From Diphasiastrum complanatum (lineage: Eukaryota > Streptophyta > Lycopodiopsida > Lycopodiales > Lycopodiaceae), in the NCBI GenBank assembly GCA_029204225.1, contig CM055093.1:2460887-2524886 (forward strand): a stretch of DNA of 64,000 bases, given 5' to 3'. The notes beneath the pieces are model-generated. The model did not search any database and was not told the DNA's origin. It saw nothing but the letters and a program-made list of their open reading frames with translations. Shown piece by piece: positions 56,327 through 64,000 of the stretch (position 1 is the stretch's first letter; every line of letters begins with the position of its first letter). Both the position numbers and the translations under genes were made by a program.

Positions 56327-58198
56327 CATGCTCTACAACGGGATTGAATCATCTATACTTTTTAGCTAATGTGGAAATAATTGCCAATAAGAAAATTAAC
56401 ATGAGGGGATAATTTTTGTGATTGAGATGCATAAGATCATCGAGCACTACTGCTACTACATATTGTAGAGAAGGTCTCTCATTGCATTATGTAAGTTTAA
56501 CAATGAGCTATCTCAATATGTTTGTAACTCTTATAATGAGCCTTCTTTGTTCACACACAATGAAATGGCTCCTCATGAGTCACTCTATTTTGCTATTCGT
56601 CTTGGTCCTCATCTTTTTGCAATCGACTCTGTTCAAAACTTATAGAAGAAATTGAGCTTGATGCTAAGAGGGACGAAAAGACTTTTGGCATGATTTCAAT
56701 TGTTGTAATGAACTAGCCCAAAAAGAGAAGCAATAGTTCTTACTCTTGTGGGTTGATTAAATTAGCATGTCCGTCAAATTGTGGCCAACACATGCATGTG
56801 TGCTCTATATTAATTCCATGTCTTATGCTATTGAAATTCATTCTTCTATTTACTGATTTTTCTTTCTGAATAAGGCTCTTTGGATGCACCCTAATTTGTA
56901 GATTTGCTTTCGCGAAGATAATGCTTCCCCCTTATTTGTTGCTTGTGGAGAATTATTATCATGATCTATAACAATGAAAATAGATTTGTTGCTATTGCGA
57001 GACAATCATGTATTATTTATGATAGTTCAGTTTGAAATAACTACAATTTTCAGGGAGGAAGTGAATGGCATGATCATTTACAAGATCTCCTTGTTGGACA
57101 GAACAGAATTAATCAAATAACTATATGTTTCTCACATTTTTTTATGTGTATGCTCGAGAGTCACAAGTCATTTATTAATAGTCACTTGTTTCTAGAATCA
57201 AAAGAACTAGAATTTGTATAGATACTAGAATCAAGCTTGATCAACAAATATATGAATTTTTTTATTAAAATCATATCAAAGCACAACAAATAATATATGC
57301 ATTCAACAAGAAACAGAAATGAAGTCCTACATTGGCATTCCAATAAATTAGTCTTGATAAGAAAGCACCTAAATGGAAAGAGATTATAATCACATTCAAA
57401 AGAAAGGATCATGTCATCGATTTTGCAAGAGAACCAAAAGAGTAGGAGGGCCATGTTGGCATATTGGTGAAGCTTCAATATGCCAATATCAAGGTATGAG
57501 TTAGGAAAAGAAGGTAATTGAAATCTATCAATTACTATGTGGCATGGCTTCTAGAAATAGCATCATTATGCCATATCTCACAAAAAGACCTTTGATCTCA
57601 TGTTTCTCAATTTCAAAGCGGAGATTTAACCATCTGATGTGACTATGCCTCAAGTTCAAAGCCATAACTCAAGCATGACCAATGATTTTGGTCATAATCC
57701 TATGCCGAATATGTGTCATAGGATTAGTAGAAAGATAACAAGTATCATTTTAGGTTGGCGTATATCAACATTAATGAGCAGGTTACAAAATTTTCATTTA
57801 AACCAAGTAAAAAATGCATGAAGGAGAGACTGTAAGGTCTAAGAGATAAAGGATAGTCAAAATGATATGAGTAGCTATATTAGAAAGGCTTGTAATCCCT
57901 AGTAGAGGCCTAGAAGATGGAAGATGTGAGGAAAATGAATGGCCTCCCTTTTCACGTGCGTGGCAATTGTGCCAATAAATTTACCAACTATGAATGGGTT
58001 TGATGAGATATCCATTTGTCTAATTATTGTTGATCTTGACATATGTGGCAATATGGTCATGCCTAATGCAATCTATCCATAAAAAAGTGATTAGAATATT
58101 CTTGCTTCCACATGAATGCATTATCACTCATAGACATGATAGGACACTGAATTATACAACATGACTATGATTAGTGCATACTTAAGATATTGCTTACA
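56327..58198. other. No gene recognised
   Basis: AT-rich sequence with short frames only. No LTR, TIR or RNA gene was seen. Confidence 0.4.
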
Positions 58199-58221
58199 CC
58201 CCCCCCCCCCCCCCCCCCCCC

Positions 58222-58312
<91 letters not shown>
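58199..58312 (+). repeat. Compound microsatellite (C)23-(TC)20-(AC)24
   Basis: Poly-C 58199-58221, AAG, then TC repeats 58225-58264 and AC repeats 58265-58312. Three different simple repeats abut within 114 bases. Confidence 0.97.
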
Positions 58313-58313
<1 letters not shown>

Positions 58314-58789
58314 AAGTAGTTGTAGAAGGTCAAAACCTCATATTGGAGATTTAGTCTCCTCAAGGCTATTCTAACATATAAAAGTTCTAATACTTTGCTT
58401 TTAAAATTCATACAATGTCAATGAGTTGTGGCTACATGGCAAGGAACAATTTGTGAAAGGAATTTGTTATATTTATTCATGTATGCACATAAAAGAGCAA
58501 ACTAGTATTGCTACCAGCTTTACAAGTGCACTAGTAATTTTATAAACGCACACCCAATTGAACTTGTTGCAATGTTGTTTATATATGCACACGCAATTTA
58601 AATGCGAGCAAACTAGTACTGCAACTACCTTCGAGAATATAACAAATTTGTTTAGCCAGCAGACCACGGCAAAATGAACTGATGAGGTTTTAGTGTTACT
58701 TGATAAAGCTTGAGCTCATAAACTGAAAATTGTGATATGCACACATACCTTCATACCAAATATACTTCTACACAGCAAATTGCCAAGAT

Positions 58790-59308
58790 CTAGTTGTGTT
58801 TGAGGCCCAACTCGAGAAAGAGTTGGTGCTGGACTTCATCATGGGCCTTGGCCTTGATAATTTCTGTAGGAGAGATGTTGAATATCAGCCCAAGCTTGTT
58901 GATCTGCATCGTCACTCCGCAATTGTGAGTGCTCAACACTTTGTTCCAGGCTGACAGTTTTCCGTCCACCTCAACCTGCATCTGCCTTTGACGCACGATC
59001 AGGTAAGGTACCATAAAAATCCCGTTGAACAGTAAGCCGCAGCATGAGTTACCGGGGCAGTAGTAGGCGCACAGAAACCTCCTGAATTTTGGGCCATCGT
59101 ATATTTCACGCATCATTGCATCAAAGACAGGTTGAGGAATGTGGTTGTCCAGAAAAACATTCCACTTGTTCGTGAGAAAATCAACGCTAGGCTTGCGAAT
59201 CTCTCCACACCATGAAACGGGGTGGATGCAGTCAAATACGGGTAAGGGAACTCGAACAAACGTTGGGGAATCCAGAGGTGGCCCGTGTGGATGCTCAGAT
59301 CGGCCCAT
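58790..59308 (-). CDS. Unknown cysteine-rich protein, 172 residues
   Basis: ATG 59308 to TAG 58790. The frame is open further up to 59449, but a splice-acceptor-like T8-GCAG lies at 59331-59323, just ahead of the ATG, so MGRSEHPHG is the preferred start. The middle has a cluster CAYYCPGNSCCGLLFNGIF (residues ~91-109), hydrophobic and cysteine-rich, followed by basic LIVRQRQ and a charged, likely helical tail ending LELGLKHN. There is no signal peptide. The layout (N-terminal domain, Cys-rich hydrophobic patch, R-x-R, helix) is reminiscent of palmitoylated CHIC/GOLGA7-type proteins, but I see no clear identity. Composition and the lack of any defect mark it as a host gene rather than a transposon. 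Confidence 0.55.
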   Translation of the reverse strand: MGRSEHPHGPPLDSPTFVRVPLPVFDCIHPVSWCGEIRKPSVDFLTNKWNVFLDNHIPQPVFDAMMREIYDGPKFRRFLCAYYCPGNSCCGLLFNGIFMVPYLIVRQRQMQVEVDGKLSAWNKVLSTHNCGVTMQINKLGLIFNISPTEIIKAKAHDEVQHQLFLELGLKHN

Positions 59309-59640
59309 CAGACCCAAAGAAACTGCAAAAAAAACTCGATCTCGAGAAATCTCAGATTTTGAGACTACAGATTGCACAAGAGAGAGCTTAACTACACAGG
59401 AGCCCAAGAGCCACACAAGATGAGCAGATAGTTTCAAAATTGAACTCAAATATCAGGAAGCGATCAGCTGGCAATCGGATACCCGATGCCAGTCATGATC
59501 TGGGCTACAACCTGTATTACTCGGAGATGTTGCTGTCGAATCCGAGGCGGTGGTGAAGATGAGAAGCTTGGGTTGTGAGTGTAATGATAAGTAGGAGCAA
59601 GTGTTATAGTGTGCTGATCAAATCAAGCGCGTTCTGAAAT
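59309..59640 (-). promoter_or_regulatory. 5' leader with probable intron of the 172-residue gene
   Basis: On the minus strand TTTTTTTTGCAG ends at 59323, leaving a 14-base leader before the ATG. Upstream is a CT-rich stretch, ACTCACAACCC...CTTCACCACCG (59560-59520), that looks like a first non-coding exon. The donor is not fixed; GTTGTAG after ATACAG near 59512 is one candidate. Confidence 0.4.
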
Positions 59641-59948
59641 CGTGCTTTCGAAGCCAGCTCCTCGCTTGGACTTGCAGACTTTGAATGAGTCATAGTGATC
59701 ATGGGAGTCGTGCTTATTTCCCCCGACTATAATAATAGTCTGAGATTCTGGCGAAGAATTTGAAATTCAAGTGAAGTTCATAATCCATTGATTGTGATTC
59801 AAATTTTACATTTTCTGGGCACACCAATAGACTGCAGCTTATGTGATTAGTCATGCAACACACTTTGCTCAAAAGTATTGTCTGGCCTGAAGGTGCTCCA
59901 AAAAAAAATTTTACACCAAAAAAAAATGTAAAAATAAATATGAACTAG

Positions 59949-60135
59949 GTAGCGGGCGTGAGTAGGCCCGCTACCGTGTGTAGCACACATCCTTCACGCA
60001 CCGAGCCGGCCTGCGGCAAGGTGTGTTGAAGGCTGCCTTTTACAGGGTAGCAGGCCTGCTCACGACTCGCTACCCGTCGTAATTGACATTTTGGCCCTTC
60101 AACTGTGTGCTATGGCTCTGAACATGTTCAGAGCC
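59949..60135. repeat. Palindrome-rich segment
   Basis: GTAGCGGGC...GCCCGCTAC (59949-59974) is itself a hairpin and pairs in inverted orientation with 60047-60073 (GTAGCAGGCCTGCTCACGA...). A perfect 22-bp palindrome centred on AACATGTT lies at 60114-60135. GC content is higher than in the surroundings. Confidence 0.85.
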
Positions 60136-60616
60136 TATGAAAATGCAACACATGTCCGCTATGAGCCCAAATGCCAATTATGGCATGAAGGCCCCTTCCT
60201 AGGGCTCTTCCACGTTGGAAAGGGTGTCCGCCCTTCCTAGGCAGAAAGCCCTTGAAAGTTGAAAGCTCTCGTAAACTCCTATTGAAGTCAAGGGATTTTG
60301 GAGCGTAGTTAAGCTAGGTAATCATGCTTCAACCAAAAGAAAAACAAATAAATGATAAAAAAAAACGAGAATTGATGTTTGCAGCTAAGCGAGAATAAAA
60401 GCAATCCAATAAGCCATGCAAATCAATGGTTACCCATAATCTTTTGGCCGGAAAGATGGTGCATTCCATAGCCCATGTGGAACAAATGAGAGCAACCTCA
60501 AGGAATCTTGACCTAGACAAAAAAATAAAGTTAAAAACAAAACAAGAATGTTATGATACACCACCAAAGCCTTGCAATAAAAATAGCATTCATGCTAATA
60601 TGTATTTATCAAATAC
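60136..60616. other. No gene recognised
   Basis: CCCTTCCTAGG occurs twice (near 60195 and 60231). The remainder is AT-rich. Confidence 0.4.
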
Positions 60617-60695
60617 AAACTAGTTAGTGATAATGGTGGAGTATATATCCAATGAATTTAAGGATTTTTGTGATCAAGAAGGCATTAGACCCCAA
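60617..60695 (+). pseudogene. Small Copia integrase scrap
   Basis: SDNGG and, one base out of frame, EYISNEFKDFCDQEGIR match the second-Asp region of Copia integrase (SDNGGEY...F...GI). Only about 26 residues remain. Confidence 0.6.
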
Positions 60696-61053
60696 GAAAT
60701 CTACGAGGAAGAGAAGACGTAGTAAAAGGGCAAAGAAACATAATACTAATAATATTGAAACTCTTAAATGTGATAGCGGGTCAAGTACCGATGCAGAGGA
60801 ACGCATTTTAGAAGAGGTTTCAAAAAATGTTGTCGATACTGTATTTTCACTAATTTATGATCATGATGTATCACAAATGTCTGAGAATACTATAAATAAA
60901 TTGAATATTCTAGTACGTACTCCTTATGATCCTACTCAAGAATTTTTTGAATCCGATTACTATAATGAATATGAGAAAATTATTAGTAAGAAAATCGATG
61001 GACTCAATGGTTACTTTTCTCTAACTATTTCGGAGATTGATTATATATTATGA
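60688..61053 (+). CDS. Unrecognised Lys/Arg-rich ORF fused to the integrase scrap
   Basis: The plus frame, open from 60652, reads KKSTRKRRRSKRAKKHN, a strong basic cluster, then an acidic/Ser patch and an ordinary-looking C-terminal half ending SEIDYIL. It begins where the integrase similarity stops, so any Met upstream is in transposon sequence. No domain was recognised; it may be a chance frame. Confidence 0.2.
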   Translation, partial: DPKKSTRKRRRSKRAKKHNTNNIETLKCDSGSSTDAEERILEEVSKNVVDTVFSLIYDHDVSQMSENTINKLNILVRTPYDPTQEFFESDYYNEYEKIISKKIDGLNGYFSLTISEIDYIL

Positions 61054-61078
61054 TTTCATGATTTTGATTGTAACATTC

Positions 61079-61535
61079 TTAAAAAGAAAAGAGAAGAGGG
61101 TTTGTTTTATCCATTGGAGGTGGACGAGTCGTAGAGGCCTCTCCCTTGTGAAGGCCAGAACTTCTATCTCTTAATCTAGATAAAAGTTGAAAATCTTTGG
61201 ACATAATGGTGACACGCTTTGCATGAATGGCAAGCAGGAAGGAATCCTCAAATAATTGAGCTTGAAAATCTTCATAGGCTTCTTGAAGGACCATAATAGC
61301 TTAAACTTTAAAACGACTGTACTTTGCCCAAATTCTCTCTGGTGATTTCACGTACCAAACGATAGAATGGAGCCTTTGGAATCATAAGCTTCGTTGACCT
61401 TTGATACTTCTTTATCTCTCTCATCCAATGACTTCTTTTCATTGATGTTCTTCTGCTAGTATCGGGCGGCTTGAGGCTCGAAACTTCACCTTGAACTGGG
61501 TTTGGATGCTGATCAGTTCTGGACGTTTGCCTCAC
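61079..61535 (-). pseudogene. Histone H3-family pseudogene, CENH3-like
   Basis: Two minus frames together span a histone fold. The first (61535-61308) has a divergent N-tail, then MREIKKYQRSTKLMIPKAPF and YRLVREIT (alpha-N and alpha-1). The second (61294-61079) has [19 protein letters not shown] and [18 protein letters not shown] (alpha-2, loop 2, alpha-3). Between them both frames contain TAA, within loop 1. IPKAPF (H3: IRKLPF) and QEAxEDF are CENH3-type, while HAKRVTIM is as in H3. The stop after the RLRDRSS end is lost and the frame runs 20 codons on. It has no introns and looks like a retrocopy. Confidence 0.75.
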
Positions 61536-62391
61536 TCTAGCCTTATGCGCATATAGTAAATAGGTACCTTATGGGCGTCTACAGGTGCGCACTAATCATA
61601 TATGCAAAAACTAAAAAAAAAAGTGTCAGGATTGGGTTCAATGAAATTTATATACAATATAGGTTATCCCACACGTGTGGAGTCAAACTTGAAATACACG
61701 TGTTGAATTTGTATTCGTAAAAATAAATGCATGGACAAGTGGCATCATATTATTCCTTGACCTTTGACATGTCAATGATCATCATCATTAGAATTCTAAC
61801 ACGTGTCAGGAACTGAGTGAACTGTCAACTAATAGGCACATGCCACATGTATTCACTATGCCAAAATGCACACTAAACTGATATGAGTATGTATTTATGT
61901 AGACCATTGTTCAAAAATATAACTCAAAAAAATTATTGTTCAAAACAAAACTATAAATATGAGACAACCCTCCTCATTTTCACAACTCTAGTTTTGCCTT
62001 TTTATGTTCAAGAATTTTTTTGCATTAGTCACTTTATGTTAATTAGTTGTTTTTCTTACCAGTTCTAGACCTGTTTTACTAGTTTTACTATTACATACCA
62101 TCATGGAGAACGCTAGGATTGAGGTTTCAAGCTAAGACTTCTATGTGGTACAGAGTTTGAACATCAGATAGATAGGATCTTTTCCATCTTCTGTGCCACA
62201 ATAGATACACTAGCTACGGCCAGAGCTAACGCAAAAAGTGTGTCATTTGCCATGGATTACATGAATACAACATTTTTTTTTGTATAGTATAAGAGTTTCT
62301 GATTTATATATTGCATGGATTCCATACAACTTACTATATTACATATGGAAGGGTGGTAGACCATTTGTAGCTAGACTCAATAAATAGATTT
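61536..62391. other. No gene recognised
   Basis: AT-rich sequence with several ACACGTG(T) words (61672, 61699, 61800). No coding similarity was seen. Confidence 0.4.
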
Positions 62392-63310
62392 ATGAATAAT
62401 TTGTCTAGAAATCACTATGAAATTTTGATTGTTGAGGAGCACCGAAGGGACAATTTGTTGAACATAGGTTCAAAGATCATTTCAGGTGACATGGTCTTTG
62501 TATTTTTGCTTTTTGAACATACAACTGTTCCAATGCCTGTTGACTCACAAGAGGCCATTCTATGCCACGAAATGAACGAGGTTGAGGAGGAGCCAATAAA
62601 TGAAGAAGAAGAAAGAATACTTCCTTGCAGCAATTCTCTGAGTCATCTCTAGAAACTAGTGAGGCAAACGAGACATTACTGCAAATCAGGAGCCTCTCTC
62701 CAATCATCATCAATGGCAGAGAGTACATTTTTTTTCATGATCTACAACATATCATCCATCTGCGAGAGGACGAAATCCTAAGTGCTCTAATGAATTGTAG
62801 AATGGAGCCAATACTTACGATCACACAGTGATTGATGATACATTCCAGAAGTTCTGTCCGAAAAATGAGGATGTCACATGCGAAATGGCTCACCATGAGC
62901 CACAAGAGTACAATTTCACTCAACTAGAGGGAAACAAGAAAGCATTAACCTGAGTGACACTGTAGAAGCCGATGAGGGGACACAGAATGCCATTGAAATC
63001 GATGCTTATGCAGCTAGAGCAAAGGGAGTGAGAAAAGCCAGAGAGCGACTCCAAGGATGCTTCCTTGGTGCAATACATTGGACACTTCCCAAAGTAGTAC
63101 ATCTACTGCATTAGCAAAAAGTATAGTCCTAATGGAGCTGACGAACTGCTAAAGTGCAAATCATTGTCCAAACATATTGAAAAGGTGGAGCTAGCAAAAG
63201 GATACAATAAAACATATTGTGTTTTAAGAAGCGCAGTTGTTAATGATTTGAGCTCAGGCTTTGAGTCTGGCTAGTAATTGGAGCGGCCACTGGTCCATTT
63301 TCCAAAGAAT
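62392..63310 (+). CDS. Coding-like stretch of unknown identity, broken
   Basis: Consecutive plus frames (62392-62652, 62625-62831, then pieces to 63310) have ordinary composition and overlap end to end, as a gene with frameshifts would. Examples are NGREYIFFHDLQHIIHLRED, MAHHEPQEYNFTQLEG and CKSLSKHIEKVELAKGYNKT. I recognise no domain and cannot say whether it is host or transposon. Confidence 0.25.
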
Positions 63311-63546
63311 ATGATGCTCATATTCTTGCATCGGAAATTTTAAAGCCTACTCTACTGTCAAGTGAGAGGAAGACTATTATGTACCAAAAGCTCAATGAAT
63401 AAAAGATGTTTGCAATTGTGTGTTTCAAAATTGGTGTTGTTATCTTTTTGCTCATCATGTTTGAAAATTATAAATGCTAATTTAAATCTAAACTACTTGG
63501 ATAATCACAAAGAGGATATCATGGAGGAACGTGATAACTGACCATC

Positions 63547-63624
63547 TGACTTGATCAGAACAAACATTTTCGCGCTCCTGCATGATCATGCAGGAGCACG
63601 AAAATAGTGGTTCTGACCAAGTCA
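63547..63624. repeat. 78-nt near-perfect inverted repeat (hairpin)
   Basis: Symmetric about 63585/63586. The central 22 bases are a perfect palindrome (CTCCTGCATGA and its complement), flanked by TTTTCG/CGAAAA and by TGACTTGATCAGAAC paired with GTTCTGACCAAGTCA. Only a few of the 39 pairs mismatch. Confidence 0.9.
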
Positions 63625-63896
63625 AAGGGGCAGTTATCGCGCTCCTCCATAATCACTTAGAAGCGCAAAAGAATGAGTCTTGACCTGGTTAGAGGTCTTA
63701 CTCTCACGCTCCATGATCAGATTATAGAATTTGACATTAATTTACATCACACAATCATGAAAAATCTGCACTTTGAATGATATATGCATCAAATGAATAC
63801 TGAAAATTGGCCCTTAGGGCTTCTATTATATATGAACACTGTACATTTTTGTGGGAGCAGGCACTAATATCACTCTATGGGCGGAATTAGATATCA

Positions 63897-63908
63897 GCTC
63901 TGATACCA
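63897..63908 (-). other. Primer binding site of a Copia element at the right edge
   Basis: On the minus strand TGGTATCAGAGC follows the end of an LTR that runs off the window. Confidence 0.8.
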
Positions 63909-63915
63909 CTTCTAT

Positions 63916-64000
63916 TGGAAGAAAAACAAGAAAATTATTATAACCAAGACCGTGGATCAGTTAGAGAATGGAGTTACGAGTAGTTCTTTCTGTGTGGAAT
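63916..64000 (-). repeat. Partial 5' LTR at the window edge
   Basis: The minus-strand sequence CACAGAAAGAACTACTCGTAAC and CATTCTCTAACTGATCCACG resembles the RLC-8 LTR end (50339-50400, AAGAACAGCTCGTAAACTCC). No gag of this element remains to the left. Confidence 0.65.

Noticed and set aside
59139-59423. 94-codon plus frame opposite the orphan gene
   Set aside because: Antisense shadow; the minus strand has the longer frame, the splice-acceptor signal and a patterned protein.
59309-59449. Longer N-terminus of the orphan protein from the upstream Met at 59449
   Set aside because: The added stretch crosses a T8-GCAG acceptor signal and reads as intron-like sequence, so the Met at 59308 is preferred.

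Overview
The window is nuclear DNA of a land plant with a large, repeat-rich, gene-poor genome. The plant assignment rests on an intact chloroplast outer-envelope pore gene (OEP24 family, 34564-35208, minus strand), on plant-type Copia and Gypsy LTR retrotransposons with primer binding sites matching initiator tRNA-Met (TGGTATCAGAGC), and on hAT and CACTA transposon remnants. A fern, lycophyte or gymnosperm would fit the density of decayed retroelements and long (CT)n arrays, but the clade is inference. No tRNA, rRNA, CRISPR or bacterial-type operon was seen.

Layout. 1-4866: a 5' half of a Copia element (RLC-1: LTR, primer site, repeat-bearing leader, decayed gag-protease-integrase) abutting a decayed Gypsy pol (RLG-1). 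5060-9600: fragments of an unknown transposase-like ORF, Copia (minus), hAT (minus), another Copia gag (RLC-3), a 94-bp (CT)n and the 3' tip of a Gypsy pol. 10430-11180: unrecognised coding remnant. 11290-15790: two oppositely oriented copies of one Copia family (RLC-4). 16107-17000: a gag-protease piece running straight into an LTR-like sequence (RLC-5). 17482-22179: Gypsy gag and protease on the minus strand with 5' LTR (RLG-2). 23281-31560: a three-level nest: Gypsy RLG-3 is split by minus-strand Copia RLC-6 (LTRs 23926-25125 and 29607-30728), whose gag is split by a DNA-transposon-like insert with inverted ends (26861-29025). 32906-33520: CACTA (En/Spm) fragment.

34564-35767: the OEP24 gene with CT-rich leader and a G-box. 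37772-48295: Copia family RLC-7 in two inverted copies, plus an inverted RLC-8 piece between them. 49655-54984: the most complete element here, Copia RLC-8 with both LTRs, followed directly by a CACTA 3' part ending in a recognisable terminus near 56326. 58790-59322: a single-copy-looking gene of unknown function encoding a cysteine-rich 172-residue protein with a probable 5'-UTR intron. 59949-60135 and 63547-63624: strong palindromes. 61079-61535: a disrupted histone H3-family gene with CENH3-like features. The right edge (63897-64000) enters another minus-strand Copia LTR.

Only OEP24 and the cysteine-rich protein look like intact host genes. Everything else is mobile DNA, most of it disabled by frameshifts, stops and internal deletions. 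The best candidates for something not described before are the cysteine-rich orphan gene, the CENH3-like histone pseudogene, the DNA-transposon insert carrying its own coiled-coil ORF, and the growth of (CT/GA)n microsatellites from short seeds just downstream of LTR TATA boxes. All boundaries were read by eye and may be off by tens of bases where marked approximate.
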